Shown one piece after another: positions 19,088 to 28,059 of a DNA stretch of 56,567 nucleotides. The notes under the pieces were generated by a model. The model was not told where the DNA came from. It saw only the letters and a list, made by a program, of their open reading frames with translations, and ran no database searches. This DNA comes from Microbacterium sp. APC 3901 (GTDB lineage: Bacteria; Actinomycetota; Actinomycetes; Actinomycetales; Microbacteriaceae). How positions within the stretch are numbered: position 1 is the stretch's first letter; the number at the start of each line of letters is the position of its first letter. The position numbers were made by a program, and so were the translations under genes. The DNA is taken from positions 1 to 56,567 of the forward strand of contig NZ_JASDCU010000020.1 in assembly GCF_030407765.1 (NCBI RefSeq), given 5' to 3'.

Positions 19088-20239
19088 TCAGACCGTCTCG
19101 GGGCGCTTCTTGCGGAACGGCTTCGCGGGAGTGTGCGGACCGTCCCACACGGTGATGATGCCCCAGGCGACTGCGGCGATGGGCACCGAGAGCACGGCGC
19201 CCACGATCCCCCCGAGGATGGTTCCCGTGGTCAGGGCGAGCAGGATCACGAGGGCGTGCAGCTTGAGCGAGCGAGCCATCACGACCGGTTGCAGGAAATT
19301 GCCCTCGAGCTGGTTCACGAGCACGACGATGCCGACCACGATGAGCGCGGCCACCGGTCCGTGTGTGACGAGTGCCACGAGCGCCGCCAGGATTCCTGCC
19401 GCGGTCGCGCCGACGAGCGGGATGAAGGCCGTGAGGAAGACGATCACGGCAAGGGGCAGGGCGAGAGGGATCTGCAGGATCGCCAGACCGATGCCGATGC
19501 CGAGGGCGTCGGCCGCTGCGACGATCGAGGTGCCGCGGATGTAGCCGCCGAACACGTCGACCGTCTTGTCGCCGATGCGGCGGGCGCGCTCGTAGCTGGC
19601 CCCGGTGAAGGGACGCAGCAGGAACTCCCAGATGCGCGGTCCGTCCTTGAGGAAGAAGAACAGCACCACGATCATCAGGGCGAGTCCGGTGAAGAAGCTC
19701 GCGGTCGCCGACACCCCTGCCAGGGCTCCGCGTCCGAACGAGGCGCTGGTCAGGAAGTCTCCCAGCCCGGCCCACACCTCATCGAGGTCGAACGAGGCGA
19801 AGTCGAACGGCAGGGTGTCGAGCCACGCCGTCACCTGCGTGATGCCGTCGGTGGCCGAGTCGATCAGGTCGTCCCACTGCGAGCGGACCGTGAGCACGAT
19901 CACCCAGACGATTCCACCGAGAATCGCGAGGATTCCGATCAATGCGATCCACGTCGCGAGGATCGACGGCACCCCGCGGCGGCGCATGAAAGCGACGAGC
20001 GGGTGGATGGCCGAGGCGAGGATCAGGGCGATCGTCACCGGGATGAAGACCAGCGAGAGCTGCGTGATCACCAGGACGCCGATGGCGACCAGGGCGAGCA
20101 CCGACAGCGTCTGCAGGCTCCGAGTGGCGGCGAGTCCGAAGCCGCGCGACCAGAGGCCTGGCCTTGCGATCGGCCGTGCGCCGTCTGCTCGCGGGGCTGA
20201 CATGGTCTCCGGTCGTCGGAACAGTCCCAGCACGTGCAT
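19088..20239 (-). CDS. AI-2E family transporter (TqsA/PerM-like)
   Basis: A polytopic protein of about 383 aa from the AI-2E/PerM permease family; members export diverse small molecules or ions, and the AI-2 link is proven for only a few. Family features are the hydrophobic start (TLSVLALVAIGVLVITQLSL), a soluble middle part with WDDLIDSATDGI, FFFLKDGPRIW, FIPLVGATAAGI and NQLEGNFLQPVVMARSLKLH. GGAGG directly precedes the ATG at 20239 and is better spaced for the GTG two codons on (20233), so the true start may be that GTG. The longer frame upstream crosses the tRNA gene and is rejected. Confidence 0.9.
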   Translation of the reverse strand: MHVLGLFRRPETMSAPRADGARPIARPGLWSRGFGLAATRSLQTLSVLALVAIGVLVITQLSLVFIPVTIALILASAIHPLVAFMRRRGVPSILATWIALIGILAILGGIVWVIVLTVRSQWDDLIDSATDGITQVTAWLDTLPFDFASFDLDEVWAGLGDFLTSASFGRGALAGVSATASFFTGLALMIVVLFFFLKDGPRIWEFLLRPFTGASYERARRIGDKTVDVFGGYIRGTSIVAAADALGIGIGLAILQIPLALPLAVIVFLTAFIPLVGATAAGILAALVALVTHGPVAALIVVGIVVLVNQLEGNFLQPVVMARSLKLHALVILLALTTGTILGGIVGAVLSVPIAAVAWGIITVWDGPHTPAKPFRKKRPETV

Positions 20240-20383
20240 CCTCCACCTCGTCGAAGACCGTCGCTCTGACGAGGACGGCCTGGCCTTTCTATCCGGCAAA
20301 GCAGGTGATGGCAAGCCCCTGGCGCTCCGCCGTGCGCCCACCTGTGACAGATGGCCGAGGCCAGCCGCCGTATACGCGAAGAA

Positions 20384-20407
20384 GGCCCCGCGATCTCTCG
20401 CGGGGCC
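20384..20407 (-). terminator. Terminator downstream of tRNA-Ala
   Basis: GGCCCCGCGA, loop TCTC, TCGCGGGGCC is a perfect 10-bp stem followed on the minus strand by TTCTTC. It lies 10 nt after the 3' end of the tRNA. Confidence 0.85.
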
Positions 20408-20416
20408 CTCGGTATG

Positions 20417-20489
20417 TGGACCTGGGGGGACTCGAACCCCCGACCCCCTGCATGCCATGCAGGTGCGCTACCAGCTGCGCCACAGGCCC
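20417..20489 (-). tRNA. tRNA-Ala (anticodon GGC)
   Basis: The minus strand folds as a standard 73-nt cloverleaf. The acceptor is GGGCCTG against CAGGTCC with discriminator A, the anticodon arm is CCTGC-ATGGCAT-GCAGG with GGC in the loop, and the T arm carries GGTTCGAGTCC. The CCA end is not encoded. No integrated element lies at its 3' end. Confidence 0.95.
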
Positions 20490-20527
20490 AGAACTGCTTC
20501 CTCACTGCTCGAAGCAACTTGAACAGA

Positions 20528-20555
20528 GTACTACACGGATCGCGCGCAACACCAA
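20528..20555 (-). promoter_or_regulatory. Candidate promoter of tRNA-Ala
   Basis: On the minus strand TTGGTG (20550-20555) and TAGTAC (20528-20533) are 16 nt apart, about 40 nt before the mature 5' end of the tRNA. Confidence 0.4.
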
Positions 20556-20597
20556 TCGACGACGGCCTCCCGGGCGCGTCGCATTAGGCTCGACCGC

Positions 20598-21038
20598 ATG
20601 ACGACGATCGCCCCGATCACACGTGCCGACTTCGACGAATGGTCGGGGCTGTGGCGTGGATATCTGACGTTCTACGGCACCCAGCTCTCGGACGAGATCA
20701 CCGCTGGGACTTTCCGGCGGCTCGTCGAGGACCGCGAGCTCCACGGCGCCGTCGCCCGTGACGACGACGGACGCGCGATCGGCATCGTGCACTGGCTGAC
20801 CCACCCGGCGACGTGGAGCAGATCCGCCTACTGCTACCTCGAAGACCTGTACGTCGACGCCGAGTCGCGCGGCTCCGGAGCAGGCAGGCGGTTGATCGCG
20901 CACGTGCGGGAGTGGGCCGCGGAGCATGGATGCCAGAAGGTCTACTGGCTGACTCAGGAGACCAACATGACGGCCCGCGCTCTGTACGACAGTGTGGCGA
21001 CGCACACCGGATACACCCACTACCAGATCGCGCTCTGA
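20598..21038 (+). CDS. GNAT family N-acetyltransferase
   Basis: A 146-aa GNAT acetyltransferase. The acetyl-CoA loop is seen in YLEDLYVDAESRGSGAGRRL (R/QxxGxG/A as RGSGAG), followed by a beta-bulge segment and an NMTARALYDS helix typical of the fold's last third. The substrate is not identifiable. TAGGCT ends 7 nt before the ATG without a Shine-Dalgarno, so the mRNA is probably leaderless. Confidence 0.9.
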   Translation: MTTIAPITRADFDEWSGLWRGYLTFYGTQLSDEITAGTFRRLVEDRELHGAVARDDDGRAIGIVHWLTHPATWSRSAYCYLEDLYVDAESRGSGAGRRLIAHVREWAAEHGCQKVYWLTQETNMTARALYDSVATHTGYTHYQIAL

Positions 21039-21080
21039 GCCCGGCGGAACAACGGCCCGATCGCGGGTGTTGTCACCTTC

Positions 21081-22145
21081 GTGAGCATCCTGGACAGTGT
21101 GGTGATCGGCGCCGGTCAGGCCGGTCTGTCGGCCTCCTTCCACCTGACCCGCCTGGGGATCTCGCACGTCGTGCTCGACTCGGACTCCGAGCCAGGGGGC
21201 GCATGGCGGCACCGCTGGGATGCGTTGACCATGCGCGACGTGCACGGAGTGGCCGAGCTGCCGGGGGAGTCGCCTCCTCCGCGTGACGGCCAGCGGGCCA
21301 ATACGGCCGTGCCGGCATACTTCGCCGCCTACGAGCATGCTCATGATCTCCCCGTGATCCGCCCTGTCCGTGTCGACCGCGTCGTCGACGACGAAGGGAT
21401 CCTGGTGGTCCACGCGGGAGAGCGGCAATGGCGCACTCGTACCCTCGTCAACGCCACCGGCACGTGGACGCATCCGTTCCTGCCGCACTACCCGGGCATG
21501 GAGACGTTCCTCGGCGAGCAGCTGCACACGGTCGACTATCCGGGACCCGAGCACTTCGCGGGCAAGCGAGTGCTCGTCGTCGGCGGTGGTGCGTCGGCCG
21601 TCCAGTTCCTCGGAGCTCTCGCGCCGCTCACGGACACCCTCTGGGTGACGCGCCGCGAACCCGTGTGGCGCAACGACGACTTCACCCCCGAGGCCGGGGC
21701 GGCGGCCGTCGCTCTGGTAGAGCAGCGCGTCGCGCAGGGACTGCCCCCGGAGAGCGTCGTGAGCGTGACGGGGCTCATGCTGCGACCCCAGGAGCGCGAG
21801 GCCGAGCGTCTCGGGGCATTCGCCGCCCGCCGCCCGATGTTCTCTCGCATCGAGCCGGACGGCGTCCGCTGGGCCGACGGCTCGTTCGAGCGCGTCGACG
21901 TGATCCTGTGGGCGACCGGGTTCCGCCCCGCGATCGCGCACCTCGCCCCGCTGCATCTGCGCAGCGCGGCCGGTGGGATCCAGCTCGACCGCCGAGGTCG
22001 CGGCACGACCGCGGTGCAGGATCCGCGGATCCAACTCGTCGGCTATGGTCCGTCGGCGAGCACGATCGGTGCGAACAGGGCGGGGCGCTCGGCCGCGAAG
22101 GGCGTGCAACACGCGCTGGCGAGGGAACCACTGCGTACGTCGTAG
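21081..22145 (+). CDS. FAD/NAD(P)-dependent oxidoreductase (flavin monooxygenase-like)
   Basis: A 354-aa two-dinucleotide-binding enzyme. The FAD motif is VIGAGQAGLSASFHL at the start and the NADP motif is VLVVGGGASAVQFL near residue 165, between them the GTWTHPFLP region. A late DVILWATGFRPAI segment is typical of flavin monooxygenases of the FMO/CzcO type. The GTG start gives a frame beginning directly with the FAD domain. The substrate is unknown, and neighbours do not suggest a pathway. Confidence 0.88.
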   Translation: MSILDSVVIGAGQAGLSASFHLTRLGISHVVLDSDSEPGGAWRHRWDALTMRDVHGVAELPGESPPPRDGQRANTAVPAYFAAYEHAHDLPVIRPVRVDRVVDDEGILVVHAGERQWRTRTLVNATGTWTHPFLPHYPGMETFLGEQLHTVDYPGPEHFAGKRVLVVGGGASAVQFLGALAPLTDTLWVTRREPVWRNDDFTPEAGAAAVALVEQRVAQGLPPESVVSVTGLMLRPQEREAERLGAFAARRPMFSRIEPDGVRWADGSFERVDVILWATGFRPAIAHLAPLHLRSAAGGIQLDRRGRGTTAVQDPRIQLVGYGPSASTIGANRAGRSAAKGVQHALAREPLRTS

Positions 22146-22218
22146 AGCGGATGCGACCACGGGCCCTTGCTGAGACCATCCCCGAGCCGACGTCGGCGCA
22201 GGCGCGTAGGGTGAAGAC

Positions 22219-22875
22219 ATGTCGCGCATCATCGTGTTCGGCGGCCACGGCCGCATCGCCCTTCTCCTCGCTCCGCTCCTCGTCGCCCGCGGCGACGAGG
22301 TGACCTCGGTCATCCGCAATCCCGACCACGTCTCAGAGGTCGAAGCCACGGGGGCGCACGCGCTCGTCGCGGACGTCGAGACCCTGGACACCGACGCTCT
22401 CGCGGAGATCATCCGCGGACACGACGCCGTGGTCTGGTCGGCCGGGGCCGGCGGCGGGTCCCCTGAGCGCACCTACGCCGTCGACCGCGACGCCGCGATC
22501 CGCACCATGGACGCCGCAGAGATCGCCGGTGTGAAGCGCTACGTCATGGTCTCCTGGCTCGGTTCGAAGGCCGATCACGGAGTGCCCGAGAGCGACGGGT
22601 TCTTCGCGTATGCCGATGCGAAGTGGGCGGCAGACGAGCACCTGCGATCCACCGACCTCGACGGCACGATCCTCGGCCCCGGCACGCTCACGTTCGACGA
22701 GCCCACCGGGCGTATCTTCCTCGACCCCGAGGGCAAGGGAGAGGTCTCCCGGGCCGACGTGGCAGCCGTGATCGCCGAGGCCGTCGGCAACCCGTCGACC
22801 TTCGGCCGCACCATCAGATTCGGAAACGGCACGGACGACACCGCGGTGCCGATCGCCGACGCCCTCAGCGCCTGA
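22219..22875 (+). CDS. NAD(P)-binding atypical SDR family protein
   Basis: A 218-aa protein with a Rossmann start IIVFGGHGRIALLLAPLL of the NmrA/YwnB-like atypical SDR group. An AGAGGGSPERTYAVDRDAAI segment and YVMVSWLGSKAD follow. There is no classical YxxxK, as usual for this group. Possible roles are a sugar-epimerase-like reductase or a redox sensor. TAGGGT ends 6 nt before the ATG, so the gene is probably leaderless. Confidence 0.85.
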   Translation: MSRIIVFGGHGRIALLLAPLLVARGDEVTSVIRNPDHVSEVEATGAHALVADVETLDTDALAEIIRGHDAVVWSAGAGGGSPERTYAVDRDAAIRTMDAAEIAGVKRYVMVSWLGSKADHGVPESDGFFAYADAKWAADEHLRSTDLDGTILGPGTLTFDEPTGRIFLDPEGKGEVSRADVAAVIAEAVGNPSTFGRTIRFGNGTDDTAVPIADALSA

Positions 22876-22879
22876 CCTC

Positions 22880-24079
22880 ATGCTGCGGCGTCGAGTCGAG
22901 GCCGTCGGGGCGGCGGTGATCGTCGCTCTCGCGCTGGCGTCCCCACCGGCCTCCGCGGCCGCGCACAGCTCAGTGCACGGCTCTGCGCGAGCCGGTGACG
23001 CACGGTCGGACGTCCGCTCCTCCGGAACCGACGAGCACGCTGCGGACCTCGTCTCCGACATGACGACGGCCGAACAGGCGGCGAGCATAGTGATGGGGCA
23101 CATCCCCACGACGGATGCCGCAGCCCTCCGCGCGTACATGCAGCAAGGCCTCGGCGGATTCATCGTGATGGGTGCGAACATCCCGGCGACGGATGACGAG
23201 CTGCAGACTCTGACCGACGCGCTCGTGCCCGATCCTGCACTGCCTCCGCTCATCGCGATCGACCAGGAGGGAGGGATCGTGTCGCGCCTCGACAGCGACG
23301 AGTTCCCCGCGTCGACCAGCCTCAAGTCACAGCCGGCCGCCGACTCGGCGGCGGCCTTCTCGGCCAGGGCCGCTCTGGTCGCGCGGGCCGGGATCAGCGT
23401 GAACTTCGGCACGGTCGCAGACGTCACACCCGACTCATCGTCGTTCATCTACGGCCGGGCGCTCGGAAGCGATCCTCAATCGGCGGCAGAGCGAGTCATG
23501 GCGGCCACGACGGCGCAGGAGCAGGTCGTCGCGTCGACGCTGAAGCACTTCCCCGGTCACGGAGCGGCTCCGGGCGACTCGCACCAGGCGATACCGGCGA
23601 CCGGCGAGACCATCGACGAATGGCGTACGACCGATGCGGTGCCGTTCGTCGCCGGTGTGGAAGCCGGTGCTTCACTGCTCATGTTCGGTCATCTGGCCTA
23701 CACCGCAGTGGATCCGGCTCCCGCGTCTCTCTCGGCGCGCTGGCACGAGATCGCCCGCGAGGAACTGGGCTTCGACGGGGTGATCGTGACCGACGACCTC
23801 GGGATGCTGCAGTCCTCGGGGGTTCCGGAGTACGCCGACCCGGTGCGCAACGCGGTGTCGGCGGTCGCGGCCGGAAGTGATCTCGTGCTCATGATCGCCG
23901 GCTCGACGCCCGACACCGCCGGCCAGATCGCGCGGGGGGTCGAGGCGGCGGTCGAAGCGGGGACGGTCCCCGCCGATCGCCTCGCCGAGGCGGCGACACG
24001 TGTGATGTCGCTGCGCCTGCAGTCGACGTCGGCGACGACGGACTGGGCGCTGTGCGCGGAGTGCGAGCGGGTGGACTGA
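22880..24079 (+). CDS. Secreted glycoside hydrolase family 3 protein (NagZ-like)
   Basis: A 399-aa exported protein with a signal peptide (RRRVEAVGAAVIVALALASP, cleavage probably after ASA near residue 27). Family 3 features are IDQEGGIVSRL, KHFPGHG (K222, with the catalytic-dyad type His) and the nucleophile aspartate near D305 in VTDDLGM. This fits a beta-N-acetylglucosaminidase acting on peptidoglycan fragments outside the cell or on the surface. Its start lies 4 nt after the previous stop, so the two genes may be cotranscribed. Confidence 0.9.
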   Translation: MLRRRVEAVGAAVIVALALASPPASAAAHSSVHGSARAGDARSDVRSSGTDEHAADLVSDMTTAEQAASIVMGHIPTTDAAALRAYMQQGLGGFIVMGANIPATDDELQTLTDALVPDPALPPLIAIDQEGGIVSRLDSDEFPASTSLKSQPAADSAAAFSARAALVARAGISVNFGTVADVTPDSSSFIYGRALGSDPQSAAERVMAATTAQEQVVASTLKHFPGHGAAPGDSHQAIPATGETIDEWRTTDAVPFVAGVEAGASLLMFGHLAYTAVDPAPASLSARWHEIAREELGFDGVIVTDDLGMLQSSGVPEYADPVRNAVSAVAAGSDLVLMIAGSTPDTAGQIARGVEAAVEAGTVPADRLAEAATRVMSLRLQSTSATTDWALCAECERVD

Positions 24080-24083
24080 CGGG

Positions 24084-24959
24084 TCAGCTCGCGACAGCGG
24101 CGGGCTGAACCGAGCCGAGCCACGCGTGCAGGAGCTCGCCGCGAAGTCGAGTGCCTCGCTCTGCGAAGACGCGTTGCTGTCGCACATACTCCGCTTTGCC
24201 CTCGGCAGTCTCGATCGGCACGGGCACGATGCCCCACGGTGCCAGATCGTAGGGAGCGGCCTGCATGTCGAGAAGGCGGATGTCCCTGGCGAGCTCGAAC
24301 GCGTCGAGCAGCAGTTCACCCGGCACCAGGGGACCGAGTTTGACCGCCCACTTGTACAGGTCCATGCCGGCGTGCAGACAGCCGGGCTGCTCGAACAGAG
24401 GCTGGTCGTCACGCGTCAGCTCTGTGCGGTTGCGAGGCACTGCGTCGGGGGTGAAGAACCGGAAGGCATCGAAATGCGTGCACCGGAGGTCATGATTCTC
24501 GACGACCAGGTCTGTGCCTGCCTGCCCGAGACGCAGGGGCACCGGGTGCCTGTGCTCATCGGCTCGGTAGACCATCGCCCACTCGTGCAGTCCGAAGCAT
24601 CCGAACTGACCGGGGCGCGAGGCGGTGCGGCGCAGCATCCGCTCGATGAGACCGGCGAGGTCTGCTTTCTCGTGCGCGAACACGGCGGCATCCGGAACCG
24701 CACCGTCTTCGGTCCGGCCGGGGGAGTACCAGCGCCATGTCAGGCGGTCGGGGGCCTGCTCCAGCTCGACTCCGGCACCCGGGTGCCATCGACGCAGCTG
24801 CGCGGGCTTGTAGCTGTAGTAGGTGAAGAGGAAGTCCCACACCGGGTGCTTCTCACCTCGGGCGGCTCGCTCCCTGTGCTCGGCCGTGAGCGCGTCGGCG
24901 CGCGCCTGGTGCGCTCGCTCGCGCTCCAGCCAGTCCGTCCGCGGAAGCGACGTGGACAT
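24084..24959 (-). CDS. Protein of the actinobacterial '3-methyladenine DNA glycosylase' annotation group
   Basis: A 291-aa protein starting STSLPRTDWLERERAHQ. Its sequence (HPVWDFLFTYYSYKPAQLRRW, FGLHEWAMVYR, LRCTHFDAFRFF) matches a conserved actinobacterial family that databases often label 3-methyladenine DNA glycosylase. I see no helix-hairpin-helix motif of the AlkA type, so the label is weakly supported and the function should be treated as unknown. The longer upstream frame lies inside the neighbour and is not used. It follows the APP1-like gene by one base. Confidence 0.8.
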   Translation of the reverse strand: MSTSLPRTDWLERERAHQARADALTAEHRERAARGEKHPVWDFLFTYYSYKPAQLRRWHPGAGVELEQAPDRLTWRWYSPGRTEDGAVPDAAVFAHEKADLAGLIERMLRRTASRPGQFGCFGLHEWAMVYRADEHRHPVPLRLGQAGTDLVVENHDLRCTHFDAFRFFTPDAVPRNRTELTRDDQPLFEQPGCLHAGMDLYKWAVKLGPLVPGELLLDAFELARDIRLLDMQAAPYDLAPWGIVPVPIETAEGKAEYVRQQRVFAERGTRLRGELLHAWLGSVQPAAVAS

Positions 24960-24960
24960 G

Positions 24961-25986
24961 TCAGCGTAGGATGCCGGCTTTGCCGAGCAGGTCGCGGAGT
25001 CCCGCGCCGTCCTCAGCGCTGACCCAGGGCGCGACGCCTTCGGCATGCGGCTCGTGCCCCGCGCGTCCACCGGCGAGAACCGCTTCGGCCGGCAGCAGCC
25101 GACGGATGGCCACGCCGGCGACGGAGCTCGGGTGCTCGTCCATGAACTCGGAGTAGATCGACTCGTCGTGCTGACCGTCGTCACCGATCAGCAGCCACTT
25201 CACGTGCGGGAACTCGGTCGCCAGGCGACGCAGGTTGGTGAGCTTGTGCTCTCGTCCGCTGCGGAACCAGCGGTCGTGCGTGGGGCCCCAGTCGGTGAGG
25301 AGCATGGAGCCGGCCGGAAAGAGGTGTCGCCCGAGGAAACGCCGGAGTGTGGGAGCGACGTTCCAGGCGCCGGTCGACAGGTAGACCATCGGCGCGCCGG
25401 GGTACTCGCGGAGAACCTGATCGAGAAGCACGGCCATGCCCGGCACGGGGATGCGCGCGTGCTCGTCGACGACGAACGAGTTCCAGGCGGCGATGAACGG
25501 GCGGGGGAGAGCGGTCACCATCACGGTGTCGTCGACGTCGGAGACCACGCCGAAGTGCGTCGACTCCGCCACGATGAACGCGGTCGTCTCGACCGGTTCC
25601 TGGCCCTCGACGGAGAACGTGAACGTCTGCCACCCAGGCTCGAGATCGGTGTTCACGACCGAGTCGATCACACCTCCTCGGTCGGCGACGACGTAGTGCG
25701 TCGAGTCGCCGATATGCACGGCGACCTTCGCGAAGCTCACCGGGATGCCGACGAAGCTCCGCCAGCCGCGGACGCTCGCCGGCTCACCGTCTTTCGTGCT
25801 CCGCGCAGGCGGGACGATGAGCACGCGTCCGACGACCCGCACCCACCCGGGGCCCCCGTAACCGGGGAACGGGAGGATGGTCGCGGTGCGACCGCGACGG
25901 CGCGCTCGTCCCTCGCGCCACACATGGAGGCGGTGTTCGAGGCGCGCGAACCAGTGGATCCGGGGCGCCGGGGGTGACGAAGCCAT
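24961..25986 (-). CDS. APP1-like phosphatidate phosphatase domain protein (DUF2183)
   Basis: A 341-aa protein with the HAD-type motif SDVDDTVMVT near residue 145 and VYLSTGAWNV, DWGPTHDRWFRSG and LLIGDDGQHDESIY further on. This is the layout of the APP1 catalytic domain (DUF2183), Mg-dependent phosphatases of the HAD superfamily. The N-terminal 120 residues form a beta-rich region. The substrate in bacteria is not established. It is packed between the glycosylase-like and DedA genes on the same strand, forming a three-gene unit. Confidence 0.9.
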   Translation of the reverse strand: MASSPPAPRIHWFARLEHRLHVWREGRARRRGRTATILPFPGYGGPGWVRVVGRVLIVPPARSTKDGEPASVRGWRSFVGIPVSFAKVAVHIGDSTHYVVADRGGVIDSVVNTDLEPGWQTFTFSVEGQEPVETTAFIVAESTHFGVVSDVDDTVMVTALPRPFIAAWNSFVVDEHARIPVPGMAVLLDQVLREYPGAPMVYLSTGAWNVAPTLRRFLGRHLFPAGSMLLTDWGPTHDRWFRSGREHKLTNLRRLATEFPHVKWLLIGDDGQHDESIYSEFMDEHPSSVAGVAIRRLLPAEAVLAGGRAGHEPHAEGVAPWVSAEDGAGLRDLLGKAGILR

Positions 25987-25990
25987 TGCT

Positions 25991-26662
25991 TCAGTCTTTC
26001 ACGTCGGTCGAGTCCTTCGCGTCGGAGATGTCGAGATGACGAGACTCGAGGCGAGAGATCACCTTCTTGCCGACGAACACGGCGATGAGGAAGAGGGCGA
26101 TGATGCCGACGAAGATGTATCCCGCGTAGTGCACACGGTCGGCGAGTTCGTCGAAGCTGCCCGCGGCGAGCGAGGTGATGCTCACGTAGGCCGTCGCCCA
26201 CAGCAGGCAGGCGGGCGCCGTCCACGCGAGGAACCGGCGGTACGAGTAATGGCTCATGCCCACGGTCAGAGGCACGAGAGAGTGCAGCACGGGCAGGAAG
26301 CGCGAGAGGAAGATGGCGATGCCCCCGCGGCGGGCGAGGTACCGCTCGGCGCGCACCCAGTTCTCCTCGCCGACCCGACGACCGACCCATGAGGCGCGGA
26401 TGTGCGGACCGATCCACCGCCCGAGCCAGAAGCCGATGCTCTCGCCGATCAACGCGCCGAGCACGACGGAGACGACCATGGCCACTGCCTGGGGGAGGCT
26501 GGTGATGCCGATCGATGCGACGAGCACGACGGTGTCGCCCGGGAAGACGAGGCCGATCAGCACGCTGGTCTCGAGCATCACAGCGAGCCCGGCGACGAGC
26601 GTGCGGGCGACCGGATCGATGGACCGCATGAAGTCGATCAGCCACGGCACGAAGTCGTCCAC
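25991..26662 (-). CDS. DedA family membrane protein
   Basis: A 223-aa DedA (SNARE-associated, VTT) protein of the inner membrane; recent work links the family to lipid scrambling or transport. Family marks are VLIGLVFPGDTVVLVASIGI, the GESIGFWLGRWIG segment, and FLSRFLPVLHSLVPLTVGMS with the conserved Arg. It has 4-5 hydrophobic stretches and a charged C-terminus. It is divergent from pabB, and the 5' regions almost meet. Confidence 0.93.
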   Translation of the reverse strand: MDDFVPWLIDFMRSIDPVARTLVAGLAVMLETSVLIGLVFPGDTVVLVASIGITSLPQAVAMVVSVVLGALIGESIGFWLGRWIGPHIRASWVGRRVGEENWVRAERYLARRGGIAIFLSRFLPVLHSLVPLTVGMSHYSYRRFLAWTAPACLLWATAYVSITSLAAGSFDELADRVHYAGYIFVGIIALFLIAVFVGKKVISRLESRHLDISDAKDSTDVKD

Positions 26663-26703
26663 CCCTTGAGAATACGGGACTCCTCGCGGCCTAGGCTGAG
26701 AAC

Positions 26704-28041
26704 GTGCCCGAACCTCTGAGCACCCGCGTCATCCTCGACCGGGTGGCGCCCGAAGCGCTCTTCCTCGCGCTCGAACGGGAGCACTCCGATCTGTTCTGGC
26801 TCGACGCGGGGGCCGATGCGCCCGAGGGATGGAGTTTCATCGGAACCGGCGTTCCGTCCTCGTTCCCCGGCGAGGTTCGACTCGACGCAGCCGGAGGTTC
26901 GGTGGGTGCTGCCACGGACGGGGTTCCGCCGCTGCGGGGCGGATGGGTCGGCTGGTACGACTACGAGAGTGGCGCCCGAGCCGCGGGAGTTCCGGCGGCG
27001 GATGCGGCCGAGGTGCCGGGCGGAGCCTGGTTGCGGATCTCTCGACTGGCCGCGTTCGACCACGCGACCGGCGCCGTCTGGGTGGCGGCGGCCGAGGCAG
27101 ACCTCGACGATTGGGAGGCTCTCGTCACCCGTGTCGCGGCGACGACGATGCCGGATGACGGACCGGCCCTGACAGAGGCCGCGACGAGGCGCGTCGAGGC
27201 GCGGCACACGCCGACCGAGTATGCCGCACTCATCGAGCGCTGCCGTGAGCTGATCCGTGCCGGGATCGCCTACCAGCTCTGCCTCACCACGCGCTTCACC
27301 GTTCCCGGGGTGCATGACGGCGTCGCCGTGTATCGACGACTCCGCTCGGCCACGCCGGCGCATCATGGCGGGTTCATCCGCATCGGTGGCCGTTCTCTGC
27401 TCAGCGCGAGCCCTGAGCAGTTCCTCCACGCAGGAGGCGGAGTCATCCGCACACGCCCGATCAAGGGGACGCGACCGCGAGGCGCTGATGCCGCGCACGA
27501 CGCCGTACTCGCCTCCGAGCTCGCCGCCGATGCGAAGGAGCGCGCCGAGAACGTCATGATCGTCGATCTGATGCGCAACGACTTGTCGCGGGTCTGCGAA
27601 CCCGGGTCGATCCGCGTCGACGCGCTGTGGGCGGTGGAGACCTATCCGGCGGTGCACCAGCTCGTCAGCACGGTCAGCGGCACGGCGTCTCCCGGCACGA
27701 CGGCCGGCGCGCTCTTCGATGCCGCATTCCCCGCGGGCAGCATGACCGGTGCCCCGAAGCTCTCGGCGATGACACGCCTGCACGCGTTGGAGGGCGGGCC
27801 CCGCGGGATCTACTCCGGATGCTTCGGATACATCGGAGAAGAAGGGTCGCTCGACCTCGCGATGGTCATCCGCAGCATCGTGATCGACGGTGCGGAAGCG
27901 GTCGTCGGGGCGGGCGGGGGAATCACCTGGCGATCGATGGCCGCTTCCGAGGTCGCGGAGGTCGCGACGAAGGCGCATGCACCTCTTGCGGCGCTCGGTG
28001 CGGAAGTGCCCGCGGCCTGGGCTTCCGATATCCTGAACTGA
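26704..28041 (+). CDS. pabB: Aminodeoxychorismate synthase component I
   Basis: A 445-aa chorismate-binding enzyme that converts chorismate to aminodeoxychorismate for p-aminobenzoate and folate synthesis. The catalytic block is complete: PEQFL, IRTRPIKGTRPRG, MIVDLMRNDLSRVCEPGS and FPAGSMTGAPKL. K254 in PIKGT is the lysine that marks PabB (TrpE has Ala there), so PabB is preferred over anthranilate synthase. No pabA or pabC is adjacent. GTG start; TAGGCT ends 6 nt before it, suggesting a leaderless mRNA. Confidence 0.88.
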   Translation: MPEPLSTRVILDRVAPEALFLALEREHSDLFWLDAGADAPEGWSFIGTGVPSSFPGEVRLDAAGGSVGAATDGVPPLRGGWVGWYDYESGARAAGVPAADAAEVPGGAWLRISRLAAFDHATGAVWVAAAEADLDDWEALVTRVAATTMPDDGPALTEAATRRVEARHTPTEYAALIERCRELIRAGIAYQLCLTTRFTVPGVHDGVAVYRRLRSATPAHHGGFIRIGGRSLLSASPEQFLHAGGGVIRTRPIKGTRPRGADAAHDAVLASELAADAKERAENVMIVDLMRNDLSRVCEPGSIRVDALWAVETYPAVHQLVSTVSGTASPGTTAGALFDAAFPAGSMTGAPKLSAMTRLHALEGGPRGIYSGCFGYIGEEGSLDLAMVIRSIVIDGAEAVVGAGGGITWRSMAASEVAEVATKAHAPLAALGAEVPAAWASDILN

Positions 28042-28059
28042 TCCCCTTTTCCCTTCAGA

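Noticed and set aside
20417..20489. tRNA-Ala as an integration site
   Set aside because: No repeat of the tRNA 3' end and no integrase nearby; the island in this window is at comEC.
24126..25022. A 298-codon plus-strand frame opposite the glycosylase-like gene
   Set aside because: Translation has no domain, and the minus-strand gene shows strong conserved family sequence.
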